Both the position numbers and the translations under genes were made by a program. This document shows, piece by piece, positions 54,674-63,532 of a stretch of 64,000 nucleotides of DNA. Location of the stretch: assembly GCA_021784205.1 (NCBI GenBank), contig JAJXTB010000002.1:30064-94063 (forward strand). Direction: 5' to 3'. Numbering within the stretch: the stretch's first letter is position 1; each line of letters starts with the position of its first letter. This DNA is from Actinomycetes bacterium (GTDB lineage: Bacteria; Actinomycetota; Acidimicrobiia; Acidimicrobiales; RAAP-2). Below the pieces are notes generated by a model, which saw nothing but the letters and a program-made list of their open reading frames with translations, did not search any database and was not told the DNA's origin.

Positions 54674-56254
54674 CCGCGGCACACGCGCGAGCGCGTCGGT
54701 CAGGACGTCGTTGAACGGGTCGAGGAGTCGACCCCGCTCGATCGCCCAGTAGGCGCGCTCGACGTCGCCCGCCGCGAGGGCTGCCTCGTGCAGGGCGAGG
54801 GCCGCCCACTCGCCGTCGCGCTGGAGCCGCGCCAGGTGGCCCTCGATCGTGAACCACTCGAAGCCGTGGCGCACGCCGGCGAGCGGCTCACCGCGCACGA
54901 GGCTGAGCGCCTGGATGAGCAGCGGTGCCGCATCGACGTTCGAGCGTCGGCGGGCGTCTCGCACGAGGTCGTGCAGTCGACCGACGTCACTGGTGACGCC
55001 GTGGATGCGGTAGAGGCCGTCGGCCGAGACGGGGTGGAGCCGGGGGCCATCGGCGTCTGTGCCGAGACTGCGCCGAACGCTGGTCGCGGTATTGGCGAGC
55101 GTGCGCAGGGACGCGTCGACATCGGCGTGCACGAGCACACGCGATCGGAGCCGGTCGCCGCTGATGGCCTCGCCGCGGTGCAGCGCGGCGTAGGCGACCA
55201 TCTCGATGCTGCGCCGGCGCAGTGACGGCGTGAACGGCGTCAGGAGTCCGTGGATGACTGGGTCGGATCGCAGCAACGCCACGAAGACGCCGGAGTCGTC
55301 GCCGGGTGCCTCGTCCTGGGCGAAGCCGGCGAAGGACGCCGCGGCCCGTGTGGGCTCGTTCTCCGAAACGTCCCCTGATCGATCGATGGTCACGGCGCAC
55401 GCGCGCAGCACGTCGTCGAGCAGCGAGGGGTCACCGAGGTAGACGACGAGGTGGCGGCGCACCGAACGGATGGCGAGCGCGCGCAGGAAGTCGTAGTCGA
55501 CGTCGGTTGCGACGATGCGCCCGCCGTCGTGCAGACCGACCATGTTCGCGACGAGATGGTCCCTCGTCCAGTGGGCTGGGACGCGAAGCGTTCCACCCTC
55601 GCGTGCGAAGGAGACGAGCGGCTCGCTGGCGTCGTCGTCCACGACGCAGGCGACGACGGGCGCGTCATCGAGCGCGGGTGCGGCGTAGGCGTAGTCACGA
55701 GCAACCCGAAGGACACCGTCGCGTCGCGTCCCGATGATCCGGCGCAGTTGGCCGACGAGTGACGGGTCGGCGCCGCGCAGCATGGCGATCAGCTCATCGA
55801 TGTCATCGTCATCGGTCTGCTCGAACCGCGAGTGGTCCAGCCGCCGTTTGGCCATCAGCGCCAGGGGCAGTGCTCCGGTGGCGTCGATCGGCGTCGGGTG
55901 CGGCGACGGCGCATGACGGGTCACCGTCGTCGCGACCGCCTCGGGCCCCGTTGGTCGGACGTGGATCGGAGCAGATGGCGAGGGGCCGAGAGCGAGCGCG
56001 GCCACGATCAGGCCCGCGAGCCAGGCCGTCCCTCCCAGTCCCAGTACGGCGCCGTGTCGCAACTGGCCGACGTTGCGAACGAGTTGAACGACGAAGACGA
56101 GCCAGAAGAGCGCGAGCGCGACCAGCAGTGTTCGAACCACGGCGGTGTCGGCTCGCTGGATGGCCGACCATCGTGTCACGATGACGTAGGGGGTCAGCAG
56201 GAAGTAGACGCCGAGGGCGACGCCGTGGAGCGGTCCCGCTGCGAAGCGTCTCAC
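54635..56254 (-). CDS. Membrane-anchored BTAD/SARP-like transcriptional regulator
   Basis: 539 residues. Two or three membrane segments lie at the N-terminus (GVALGVYFLLTPYVIV, LLVALALFWLVFVVQLV, GGTAWLAGLIVAALALG). A long middle domain follows (about 135-330) containing PVVACVVDDDASEPLVSFARE and LVVYLGDPSLLD. The C-terminus has a winged-helix-like section (SIEMVAYAALHRGEAISGDRLRSRV) and a BTAD-type helical region ending FNDVLTDALARVPRL. This resembles actinobacterial membrane-tethered BTAD regulators. The GTG at 56254 overlaps the preceding stop as GTGA, so the long in-frame extension upstream is not used. Confidence 0.7.
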   Translation of the reverse strand: MRRFAAGPLHGVALGVYFLLTPYVIVTRWSAIQRADTAVVRTLLVALALFWLVFVVQLVRNVGQLRHGAVLGLGGTAWLAGLIVAALALGPSPSAPIHVRPTGPEAVATTVTRHAPSPHPTPIDATGALPLALMAKRRLDHSRFEQTDDDDIDELIAMLRGADPSLVGQLRRIIGTRRDGVLRVARDYAYAAPALDDAPVVACVVDDDASEPLVSFAREGGTLRVPAHWTRDHLVANMVGLHDGGRIVATDVDYDFLRALAIRSVRRHLVVYLGDPSLLDDVLRACAVTIDRSGDVSENEPTRAAASFAGFAQDEAPGDDSGVFVALLRSDPVIHGLLTPFTPSLRRRSIEMVAYAALHRGEAISGDRLRSRVLVHADVDASLRTLANTATSVRRSLGTDADGPRLHPVSADGLYRIHGVTSDVGRLHDLVRDARRRSNVDAAPLLIQALSLVRGEPLAGVRHGFEWFTIEGHLARLQRDGEWAALALHEAALAAGDVERAYWAIERGRLLDPFNDVLTDALARVPRLREFGGDRTGTA

Positions 56255-56823
56255 GGGGTGGGAACGATCTGCCAGCGAAGGGGAGCGTTCGACCAGTTGA
56301 TCAGGTGAATCCGACAGGTCGTCAGCGAGTTGATGGTGACGGTCGTGCTCACGGACTCGGTCCAACCCGGGCAGAACAGCTGCGCGAGCATCGGCGCGCT
56401 CGACTCGATGAGCCAGCTCCCGGGACCCTGTATGGGAACGTCCTCGGTGGCTCCGCTCGACGAGAGGTCGCCGACGAGCGCGCCGCTCACGGCGTTGGCG
56501 ACCAGCGATGAGTCGGCTGGCGGCGCGGTCGCGACGGTCGTCGTTGGCGATGGCGCGCCGGGCGTCGCGATCGCGAGCGCTCGGCGCGACAGCGGAGCCG
56601 TCGGCGTAGGGCCACTCGCCCGACCACTGGTCGACGGCATCGTCGCCGCGGTCGTGGTCGTCGTCGTCGAGCGCAGCGTCGATGCCGAGCGTGGGGTCGT
56701 GACTCGAGCGTGCGCCGTGGTAGTCGGTGGACTCGAGACCGTGAAGACGAGGACGAGCAACAAGATCGGACTCGACCAGAGGACGAGGTGCGCCGCTCGA
56801 AGCGACGTCACGCGAAGCATCAT
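56251..56823 (-). CDS. Thr/Ser-rich membrane or secreted protein
   Basis: 190 residues with one hydrophobic segment near the N-terminus (LVLWSSPILLLVLVFTVSS), then a Thr/Ser/Pro-rich low-complexity part and a small C-terminal domain (SVSTTVTINSLTTCRIHLINWSNAP) with two cysteines that could form a disulfide outside the cell. I do not recognise a family. The first ATG at 56823 is chosen because TACCGT ends 6 nt upstream. It is coupled to the BTAD regulator. Confidence 0.65.
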   Translation of the reverse strand: MMLRVTSLRAAHLVLWSSPILLLVLVFTVSSPPTTTAHARVTTPRSASTLRSTTTTTTAATMPSTSGRASGPTPTAPLSRRALAIATPGAPSPTTTVATAPPADSSLVANAVSGALVGDLSSSGATEDVPIQGPGSWLIESSAPMLAQLFCPGWTESVSTTVTINSLTTCRIHLINWSNAPLRWQIVPTP

Positions 56824-56829
56824 GAAACC

Positions 56830-56835
56830 ACGGTA
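56830..56835 (-). promoter_or_regulatory. Candidate leaderless -10 of the Thr-rich protein and BTAD operon
   Basis: Minus-strand TACCGT, ending 6 nt before the ATG at 56823. Confidence 0.5.
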
Positions 56836-56880
56836 CTGACGCGTGGGTGCTGTCGCCAAACTGGGTGCGGTCATCGCGGC

Positions 56881-57579
56881 TCACACGAGGAACCGGTAGG
56901 CGAAGCGTTGAAGTTCGTTCTGCAGCGATTGCGGTGCCGAGTGATCGGCCGCGGCGAGGTCGCGCCACGACCGTCCTTCGTAGACGCGCGCGTACGTCAG
57001 TCGTGCCAGTCGATCGTGGGGTCCGCCGCGATGCGCCGCGAGACGATGTTCGAGCGAGGACGCCGTCGGGGCCGCGACGTCATCGTCGAGGCCGCCCGCG
57101 GTTCGCACCGCGGCCTTTTCCTTTAACAGCCAACGCCGCAGACGCCCGCGAAGCGCTGAGAGGATGTCGGGTGCCGCGTACGCGCGAGACTGGCCCGCCC
57201 ATTCAACCAAGAGCTCACTCGCCAGCGCGATCGCCGAGCCAACTGTCTCGCTTGGTTCAGCGACGACGCCGGCGCCGAAACGCAACTGGCGACAGACGCT
57301 CACGATGCCCGGCAGGAGGGTCTGGAGCAGTGCGCGGCGCACGTCGGCGTCCCTAGCCTCTTGGAGCATGACCTGGACGAGTTGAGCTCGCTCCAGCACG
57401 GGTCGACCGGAGCGCGCCTCGAGTGCGTCAACGAGGTCGCCGAGGTCCTCGATCCCGCGCAGCGGCGCGTCGACGTGTCGATCACGCAGGCGGGCGAACG
57501 CCGCGACCGACGCGGGTCGGTGCGCGACGTGGTGCCAATCGGTGCGCAGGTGGGTGAGTACGTCATAGGTGGGTGTCAT
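56881..57579 (-). CDS. Hypothetical protein, possibly sigma-factor-like
   Basis: 232 residues, helical and Arg/Ala-rich. The middle (LLQTLLPGIVSVCRQLRF...AIALASELLVEWAG) and the segment DILSALRGRLRRWLLKEKA faintly resemble sigma-70 region 2. The C-terminus (YARVYEGRSWRDLAAADHSAPQSLQNEL) resembles a region-4 helix-turn-helix. No firm family match. The ATG at 57579 (MTPTYDVLTHLR) is preferred over longer starts. Its position beside the membrane BTAD regulator suggests a small regulatory cluster. Confidence 0.55.
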   Translation of the reverse strand: MTPTYDVLTHLRTDWHHVAHRPASVAAFARLRDRHVDAPLRGIEDLGDLVDALEARSGRPVLERAQLVQVMLQEARDADVRRALLQTLLPGIVSVCRQLRFGAGVVAEPSETVGSAIALASELLVEWAGQSRAYAAPDILSALRGRLRRWLLKEKAAVRTAGGLDDDVAAPTASSLEHRLAAHRGGPHDRLARLTYARVYEGRSWRDLAAADHSAPQSLQNELQRFAYRFLV

Positions 57580-57701
57580 AGGACGAAGTCCACCGGGGTG
57601 TGCACGGTGAAGCGCGCACAGTCGGGTGACTCGCGACGTGCCAGTTTTCATGACCCGCATCGTGCCAATCGGCGCGCATAGCGGTGCGCACATACACGAC
57701 G

Positions 57702-57707
57702 TAGGCT
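57702..57707 (+). promoter_or_regulatory. Candidate leaderless -10 of the 112-residue protein gene
   Basis: TAGGCT ends 6 nt before the ATG at 57714. Confidence 0.55.
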
Positions 57708-57713
57708 GCGGCC

Positions 57714-58052
57714 ATGGACATCGAAGCCTTCTACCAGCAGAACGAGGCCCGACGTGAGAGCGCGGAGTTCGAGTTCGGCGACGAGTGGAGCGACGCCACG
57801 GGTAACACCTATCGCTTGTCGTGGGTCGAGGCGACCGGGGAGCTCTACCTGATGATCGGCCCGGAGGCGACGGTGAGTGAGGACATCTTCGGCGACTTCC
57901 TCGTCGCCGACGAGCCGGTGAGTGGCTTGACGGTCGTAGTCATCGGGACGGTCGGTTCGCTCGGCGCCCTCGAGGACCAGCTCGAGGGATGGGAAGACGC
58001 GATGCTCGACGAGAACTCCCTCGAGTGGCTCTACGAGCGATTCAACGACTAG
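57714..58052 (+). CDS. Small acidic hypothetical protein
   Basis: 112 residues, strongly acidic, no membrane segment. It opens IEAFYQQNEARRESAEFEFGDEW, and its mixed strand pattern (YRLSWVEATGELYLMIGP, LTVVVIGTVGSLGALEDQL) suggests a small soluble domain. Family not recognised. The leaderless promoter and coding-like composition support it as a real gene. Confidence 0.7.
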   Translation: MDIEAFYQQNEARRESAEFEFGDEWSDATGNTYRLSWVEATGELYLMIGPEATVSEDIFGDFLVADEPVSGLTVVVIGTVGSLGALEDQLEGWEDAMLDENSLEWLYERFND

Positions 58053-58092
58053 GCGCGCCTCCCGGGTGCCGGCGCCGGGATCGGTGGCGGCG

Positions 58093-58467
58093 CTAGAGGT
58101 ACGGCGTGGCCGACTGGGCGATTCGGCACAGGTGCGTGAGCGACGGGATCAAATCGACGATGGGAACGCGTTCGGCCTCGTTGATGGTGGTCATCAGCGG
58201 ATTCCAGCCGCCGTCGATTGAGGTCGCCGACGCGGCGTAGGGCGTGGCGCGCAACAGCAGGGCGAGTGCGCGCGCCTGCTGACTCACCCGCGTGGACGCG
58301 CCGACGCCCGGTTGGGTGCTCTGGCGGTAGATGGCCAGGGACTGGTCCACGTAGCGGCAGGCGATTCGGGCTTGAGTGACGGCGCCGGACGTGCCGCATG
58401 AACTCAGCGCGAGCGCCGACGTGGCGAACAGGACGAGGGGAGCCAGGCGCCGAATCAGGCGAGCCAC
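58093..58467 (-). CDS. Small putative lipoprotein
   Basis: 124 residues with an N-terminal Arg-containing signal (ARLIRRLAPLVLFATSALALSSCG) and a lipobox ALSSC, so it is probably lipid-anchored outside the membrane. The mature part is a short helical domain (ACRYVDQSLAIYRQSTQ). Function unknown. The GTG at 58467 overlaps the end of the upstream gene by 13 bp, so the two are likely co-transcribed. Confidence 0.65.
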   Translation of the reverse strand: MARLIRRLAPLVLFATSALALSSCGTSGAVTQARIACRYVDQSLAIYRQSTQPGVGASTRVSQQARALALLLRATPYAASATSIDGGWNPLMTTINEAERVPIVDLIPSLTHLCRIAQSATPYL

Positions 58468-59012
58468 GAGTCCGCGGCTTGGAGCAGGACGTCACTGACC
58501 CTGCGCCCGTGCTCGAAGACGTCACAGAGCGGGTCCTCGCCCTTGGCTACCTGACTGAGCGAGATCGCGCGGCGCGCGACGATGGCGATGCGTCGCTCGC
58601 TTGACTCGGTGGGCGACGCGAAGGTGTCGGTCGCGGTGACCTCGAGGGGCATGTCGACACCGCCGATCGGGGCGAGGTCGATGGCTAGGCGCAGCAGATC
58701 CGGCCCGTGAGGCATCGGCGGCAGACTCCAGGTGAGGATCAAGGGGAAGTGGAATTCGTCAGGCGGATCGACGTCATCGGGCAGGCCCATCACGGCGTCC
58801 TCGAAGGCGAGCAGGGTCCGCGGATCGACGTCGAGCTCGACGTGCAGGTCGACCGGCCCGCCGCAGCCGTCCTCGGGGTGCAGGTCCACCTCCCAGGCCT
58901 GGCGCAGCGAGTAGGTCTCGACGAAGTGGCGTTCATCGTGCACGTGGAACCCGTGGGTGACCGCGTGGTCCTTGAGATCGGCTACGAACCCGGCAACGTC
59001 GATTGCGGCCAT
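58455..59012 (-). CDS. Conserved-type hypothetical protein
   Basis: 185 residues, soluble, rich in Asp and His. It shows WEVDLHPEDGCGGPVDLHVELDVDPRTLLAFEDAV and PDEFHFPLILTWSLPPMPHG. Family not recognised. The ATG at 59012 is preferred because minus-strand TAATCT ends 7 nt before it; a GTG three bases earlier is the alternative. Confidence 0.65.
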   Translation of the reverse strand: MAAIDVAGFVADLKDHAVTHGFHVHDERHFVETYSLRQAWEVDLHPEDGCGGPVDLHVELDVDPRTLLAFEDAVMGLPDDVDPPDEFHFPLILTWSLPPMPHGPDLLRLAIDLAPIGGVDMPLEVTATDTFASPTESSERRIAIVARRAISLSQVAKGEDPLCDVFEHGRRVSDVLLQAADSWLA

Positions 59013-59019
59013 CACTACG

Positions 59020-59025
59020 AGATTA
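59020..59025 (-). promoter_or_regulatory. Candidate leaderless -10 of the 185-residue protein gene
   Basis: Minus-strand TAATCT, ending 7 nt before the ATG at 59012. Confidence 0.5.
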
Positions 59026-59062
59026 GTCGTCGCCGTGGGAGGTGTCGCATCGTCTGGCGAAC

Positions 59063-61627
59063 CTACAGGCGCGCGGACAGTCGAATCGGGAGGTTGGCTG
59101 ACGACTGGCCGATGTCGAGGTGATAGGTGCCGGGCACCACGGTGAACGAACCGTGCCGATAGATCGAAAAGCCCCGTCGATCCACGGCCATGGTGACGCG
59201 CGTCGTCTCACCCGCTCGCAGCAGGACCCGGGAGAACGCTCGGAGCTGATGGGGAGGTTCGCCGGCGCCCGCGGGGTAGGCCACGTAGAGCTGGATGACG
59301 GCCGCGCCCGTGCGATGGCCCGTGTTCGCGACACGCAGTGTCACGCTGACGCCGGTGCCCGTTCGGCGCAGGCGGGCGTGGCCCAGGGCGAACGTGGTGT
59401 AGGAGAGGCCGAAGCCGAAGGGAAACAGGGGGCGCACGTTGTTGGCCTGGTACCAGCGGTAGCCCATTTGCAGGCCGGGGCTGAACGAGACCGTTCCATC
59501 GACGCCGGGGTACAGATGCGGCGATGCGCTCGCCGCGAACTCCGCAGCGGTGGGGAACGTCAGCGGAAGGTGGCCCGACGGATCGACCGCGCCGGTGAGT
59601 ACGGGGGCGATCGCCGCGCCATCCACCTGTCCCGGGAACCACGCCTCGAGCACCGCGGCGACGCGGCCGATCCAAGGCATCGCGACGGCGCCACCGGTCT
59701 CGAGCACGACGATGGTGTGGCGGTTCGCCGCGGCGACGGCTTGGATCAGCGAGTTCTGATCACCGGGGAGGTTGAGGTTGGGCCGGTCGGCCCCCTCGGA
59801 AGTGGGCGCGCTGGCGAACACGATGGCGTACTGCGCGCGACGCGCGAGGCGGACCGCCTTGGCGATCGCCGGCGAGGCATCCACCAGGTCGAAGGTCGGC
59901 GCCGGATGGTCGCGGATGTCGAACCAGGTGACGCGCAGCGTGTAGGCACGACCGGACAGCAATCGCACGGCGGTGGTGATCAAGTCCGGCGAGTGCAACC
60001 CGCGTGACGCGATGAGGAGCCGACCGTTGATGTACACCCAGGTGTCGCCGAACTGGCGGAACGCCACGTCGTAGATGCCCGTTCGCTTGGCCCTGAACCG
60101 CACCTGTGAGGTCATCCAGTTGTCACCCGTGCCCGGGGTCGCGGCGGTAGCGACGCTCGGCGTGACATTGCCGCCGCGATCGATTCCAATGTCGGCCTTG
60201 CCCGGCTCACCAACCTGGCTGAACCGGGTGATCAGCTTGAGTGGCGTACCCGACTCGATAACGATGTCGCGGCGTGACTTGACGTTGGGAATGTAGATGT
60301 CGCCCGGGGCGTAGGTGAGTCGGACGCGTCCCGCCATCGCGTGGCGAAGCGCGGCGAGTGGGGTGACGACGTTGCTGGCGACGACCGCGGCACTCCCACC
60401 GCCGGCGCTCATCGGATCCTGGTTGCCCGCGAGCCCGATGACGGCGATGGACCGCGTGGTCCCCGGCAGCGGGAGGATCCGACGGTGATTCTTCAACAAC
60501 ACGATGCTGCTCTCAGCGGCCCGCAGGGCGACGGCGACGTGGCTCGGGGTCGAGACGTGCGCGCCCAGCTCGAGTCGCAGCGGATGGGCCACGAGACCGA
60601 GCGCGAACATGGGAACGAGGACGGAATGGACCGCTCGATCGAGGGCTCGCATGGCGAGCCGGTGGTGCAGGACCGCCCCGATCAAACCGGCGGTCGAGAT
60701 GGGCTTGAGCATGGCGATCCCGGCGCGCAGGGCGGCGACTGGATCGGGGACCGCGCCGAGGTCCGATCGGACGAATCCGGTGAATCCCCACTGGTGCAGC
60801 GTGCGATAGACGTAGGGATTCGAACAGGTATTGACGCCATTGAGCGACCCGTAGGAGCACATGAGCGATGCCACGTGGGCCTGGCGTACGGCTGCCTCGA
60901 AGGGGGCGTTGTAGATCTCGGCCAACGCACGCGCCGACACTTGCTGATTGAGACGCGCCCGCGCGGTCTCCTGGGTGTAGGCGGTGAAGTGCTTCGCGTC
61001 GGCGATCTCGCCGCGGGACTGGATGGCGCGAATGGCGGCCACGCCCAAGACCGCTGAGAGCTCCGGATCCTCGCCGTAGGTTTCGAAGATCCGCCCGCTT
61101 AGGGGAACGCGCGCCAGGTTGAGATTGGGCGCCTGCACGCCGTCAATGCCCTTGGCGCGAGCCTCGCTGGCTAGGACTCCGGCGACCGCGCCGGCGAGCG
61201 ACGGATCGAACGTGGCGCCGACGCCGATCGCGGCCGGCAGCTGGGTGACGAACTGCAGCCCGTTGGCGACGCCATTGGGTCCATCGGTCAGCGTCAGGGG
61301 TGGGATGCAGAGGTTGGGAATGCCGACGTTGGCGTTCTCGAGCGGGGGATAGGTGGAGAGGGCGATGAAGCTCACCTTCTGGGCGAGGGTCATGCGGGCT
61401 ACGACCTCATCGGCGAGCGTCGACGCCGACGCGCGATGACGTAGCGACTGCTGGACCCACGGGCATCGAGCCGCGGGTCGGATGACGCCGGCGGCCACGG
61501 GCAGACGCGGGCTCGCCGCGCCAGTGGGGCTGCCCGGGCCGACGCCGACGAGCGCGGTCGCGACGAGCACGAATGACACGACGGCCCCGAGGCGACGCGT
61601 ATGGCGCCGCGCTCGAGTCCGGGTCAT
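59063..61627 (-). CDS. Secreted GH3-family beta-glycosidase with PA14 domain
   Basis: 854 residues. N-terminal signal peptide (RRLGAVVSFVLVATALVGVG), then the GH3 catalytic domain: LTDGPNGVANG, GRIFETYGEDPELSAVLGVAAI, DAKHFTAYTQET, MCSYGSLNGVNTCSN, and the nucleophile region FVRSDLGAV, where most family members have SDW. The second GH3 domain follows (IVLLKNHRRILPL), with a PA14-type insert (TGIYDVAFRQFGDTWVYINGRLL) and a C-terminal fibronectin-III-like domain. It likely cleaves beta-linked glucosides or other plant/microbial glycans outside the cell. The ATG at 61627 has GGAG upstream; the longer in-frame extension is not coding. Confidence 0.88.
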   Translation of the reverse strand: MTRTRARRHTRRLGAVVSFVLVATALVGVGPGSPTGAASPRLPVAAGVIRPAARCPWVQQSLRHRASASTLADEVVARMTLAQKVSFIALSTYPPLENANVGIPNLCIPPLTLTDGPNGVANGLQFVTQLPAAIGVGATFDPSLAGAVAGVLASEARAKGIDGVQAPNLNLARVPLSGRIFETYGEDPELSAVLGVAAIRAIQSRGEIADAKHFTAYTQETARARLNQQVSARALAEIYNAPFEAAVRQAHVASLMCSYGSLNGVNTCSNPYVYRTLHQWGFTGFVRSDLGAVPDPVAALRAGIAMLKPISTAGLIGAVLHHRLAMRALDRAVHSVLVPMFALGLVAHPLRLELGAHVSTPSHVAVALRAAESSIVLLKNHRRILPLPGTTRSIAVIGLAGNQDPMSAGGGSAAVVASNVVTPLAALRHAMAGRVRLTYAPGDIYIPNVKSRRDIVIESGTPLKLITRFSQVGEPGKADIGIDRGGNVTPSVATAATPGTGDNWMTSQVRFRAKRTGIYDVAFRQFGDTWVYINGRLLIASRGLHSPDLITTAVRLLSGRAYTLRVTWFDIRDHPAPTFDLVDASPAIAKAVRLARRAQYAIVFASAPTSEGADRPNLNLPGDQNSLIQAVAAANRHTIVVLETGGAVAMPWIGRVAAVLEAWFPGQVDGAAIAPVLTGAVDPSGHLPLTFPTAAEFAASASPHLYPGVDGTVSFSPGLQMGYRWYQANNVRPLFPFGFGLSYTTFALGHARLRRTGTGVSVTLRVANTGHRTGAAVIQLYVAYPAGAGEPPHQLRAFSRVLLRAGETTRVTMAVDRRGFSIYRHGSFTVVPGTYHLDIGQSSANLPIRLSARL

Positions 61628-61734
61628 CCATGTCTCCAGTCGTCTCAGGTCCCGACGAGTCGGGAAGGGCCGCACGAAAGTGTACGGGCCCTCGGGTGAA
61701 CGTCGACTGGTCCGAAACCCCGACCACACCCCGA

Positions 61735-61740
61735 TACGGT
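61735..61740 (+). promoter_or_regulatory. Candidate leaderless -10 of the IMPase-like gene
   Basis: TACGGT ends 7 nt before the ATG at 61748, which favours this start over GTG codons at 61739 and 61745. Confidence 0.45.
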
Positions 61741-61747
61741 GGAAGTG

Positions 61748-62476
61748 ATGCGTGACCTCCTTGCCAACCTTCGCGTGTGCGCCGACGAGATCGGCCGGTC
61801 GATCGAGGCGCACCGCGGACGCGGCTACTCGGGTCTTCGAGAGACGCAGTACCACCTCGACGTGGTCGCCGACGAGGTCGCGCGGCGGGTACTCGGTGGC
61901 GCCGGACTTCGCGTGGTCAGCGAAGAGTCTGGTGTGACGGGCTCGGGGCCGTACACCGTGGTCGTCGACCCGATCGACGGCTCGACGAACTGCGATCGCG
62001 GCGTGCCGTTCTACACGACCAGCCTTGCGGCACTGCGAGACGGCGAGCTCGTCGCCGGCTACGTGGTCAATCACGCAACCGGCACCGCCTACGAGGCCGA
62101 GCGTGGCGCGGGAGCCACTCGTGACGGCCAGGCGATTGGCACCAGCGGCTGTGATCGGCTGGGCGAGGCCGTCGTTGCGTTCTCGGGACTGCCCGACCAT
62201 CACGCGGGCTGGGCGCAGTTCCGGGCTCTGGGCGCGGCGAGCCTCGAGATCTGCCTTGTGGCCGATGGATCGCTCGACGCCTACGGTGTCGCGCAACGGT
62301 CGACCCTCAATCCCTGGGACTACCTGGCCGGCCTCTTGATCGCTCGCGAGGCTGGCGCGGTCGACGCGGACTACCGAGGCGAGGAGCTGGTGACCGATGG
62401 GGCCGTCGTTCGACGACCGATCATCGCCGCGACTGAACGTCTCCTAGGGGAGTTGGTGCAGATCGGGCCGCTGTGA
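61748..62476 (+). CDS. Inositol monophosphatase-family phosphatase
   Basis: Mg-dependent, Li-sensitive-type sugar phosphatase fold, 242 residues. It has VVSEESG (metal Glu), VVDPIDGSTNCDRGVPFYTTS, the family hallmark, and NPWDYLAGLLIAREAGAV with the last metal-binding Asp. The substrate could be inositol phosphate, histidinol phosphate, fructose-1,6-bisphosphate or PAP. The 3' end overlaps the convergent CHAD gene by 33 bp. Confidence 0.88.
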   Translation: MRDLLANLRVCADEIGRSIEAHRGRGYSGLRETQYHLDVVADEVARRVLGGAGLRVVSEESGVTGSGPYTVVVDPIDGSTNCDRGVPFYTTSLAALRDGELVAGYVVNHATGTAYEAERGAGATRDGQAIGTSGCDRLGEAVVAFSGLPDHHAGWAQFRALGAASLEICLVADGSLDAYGVAQRSTLNPWDYLAGLLIAREAGAVDADYRGEELVTDGAVVRRPIIAATERLLGELVQIGPL

Positions 62477-63346
62477 TTGGTGGACGTCCAAGTCGTCGAT
62501 CAAGACCATCGCTTCGGCGAGTGGCTCGCGCCACGAGTCGGGGCTGATATGCCCGGCGGCGTCAACGGTTTGCAGCCACGCCTCGCTCGCGTCGACGGGG
62601 TCCACGCCGCGCGCGGCCTCCGGTGAGCCGTACCACGCGGTCACGAACTCTCGCACTGCCGTGAGATCGCGTTGGTGGCCAAGTGAGTCCTGGATCGCCA
62701 CCAATCGCTCGACGATGGTGTGGGCGCCGTCACCGAGGAAAGGGGCGGCGATCTCGGTCGCGTAGCGGGCTCGCTTCGCGAGGATCCGGATTTGGTGGAG
62801 GGCTGTCTCGGTGCCGTTCACTTCCTGGGAGGCGGTGCGAAGGGCGTCCCACGATCCGATGAGCTGAGACGTGACCACCGTACGAGGTCCGAGGTTTGCC
62901 CGGCGCAGGGGCGGACGCACGACGCTTCGGGCGAGGTCGGCGATGAGCAACGCGTATCGCTCGCGGCTGAGGGTCCGCACGATCTTTCCCTGAAGTGCTC
63001 GTCGGTCATTCATCGCGCGATCGATGACCGCGCGATCGAGACTCTGATCTGCCGTTGCGAACTCCTTGAGCAGTGCGATTAGGACATCGCTGTCCCGGAA
63101 TCCGCCCAGCGTGTGTCCCAGCCAGGCCAACTCCTTCATCGTCGTCGCGTACCACGGGGGCTCGAGCATCGGCTGCAGCAGGCGAAGCTCGGAGCGAAGT
63201 CGGCGTGACGCTACTCGGAGTTGGTGCACTCCCTCCGGATCGGTCCCGAGACGGGCAACCGGTGTGTGGCGCAGCATCTGACTGGTCTCGCGCCCGATCA
63301 CGTCACCCACGAATTCTCGGGCCGACAAATTGGAGATGGTCACCAT
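62444..63346 (-). CDS. CHAD-domain protein
   Basis: 300-residue helical protein of the CHAD family, which binds polyphosphate. It has VHQLRVASRRLRSELRLLQP near the N-terminus, followed later by HQIRILAKRARYATEIAAPFLG, the two conserved His/Arg/Lys helices. The CYTH partner domain that often accompanies CHAD is absent. Start ATG at 63346; no clear Shine-Dalgarno. Confidence 0.88.
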   Translation of the reverse strand: MVTISNLSAREFVGDVIGRETSQMLRHTPVARLGTDPEGVHQLRVASRRLRSELRLLQPMLEPPWYATTMKELAWLGHTLGGFRDSDVLIALLKEFATADQSLDRAVIDRAMNDRRALQGKIVRTLSRERYALLIADLARSVVRPPLRRANLGPRTVVTSQLIGSWDALRTASQEVNGTETALHQIRILAKRARYATEIAAPFLGDGAHTIVERLVAIQDSLGHQRDLTAVREFVTAWYGSPEAARGVDPVDASEAWLQTVDAAGHISPDSWREPLAEAMVLIDDLDVHQSQRPDLHQLP

Positions 63347-63443
63347 GACCCCACTTCCGCCACCAGCTTCGTTTCGCCTGATCTCGGTCTATCCCCAAAC
63401 TACGCCTTGGCGGACAGGGGAGGTTAGTGGGTGGCGGCTGGTT

Positions 63444-63449
63444 TAGGCT
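63444..63449 (+). promoter_or_regulatory. Candidate -10 of tRNA-Val
   Basis: TAGGCT ends 9 nt before the tRNA 5' end. Confidence 0.45.
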
Positions 63450-63458
63450 GGTGACTTC

Positions 63459-63532
63459 GGGCGCTTAGCTCAGCTGGTTAGAGCAGCTGATTTACACTCA
63501 GCAGGCCGGGGGTTCGAGTCCCTCAGCGCCCA
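63459..63532 (+). tRNA. tRNA-Val(TAC)
   Basis: 74 nt. Acceptor stem GGGCGCT pairs with AGCGCCC, D-arm GCTC/GAGC, anticodon stem GCTGA/TCAGC with loop TTTACAC giving anticodon TAC (reads GUA), T-loop TTCGAGT in stem GGGGG/CCCTC with one G-U pair. The discriminator is A; the CCA end is not encoded. Confidence 0.95.

Noticed and set aside
56255..56968. Upstream extension of the BTAD regulator frame
   Set aside because: It overlaps the Thr-rich protein in another frame; the GTG at 56254 with GTGA coupling and immediate membrane segments fits better.
61628..62296. Long N-terminal extension of the GH3 frame
   Set aside because: It is opposite the IMPase-family gene and would bury the signal peptide.
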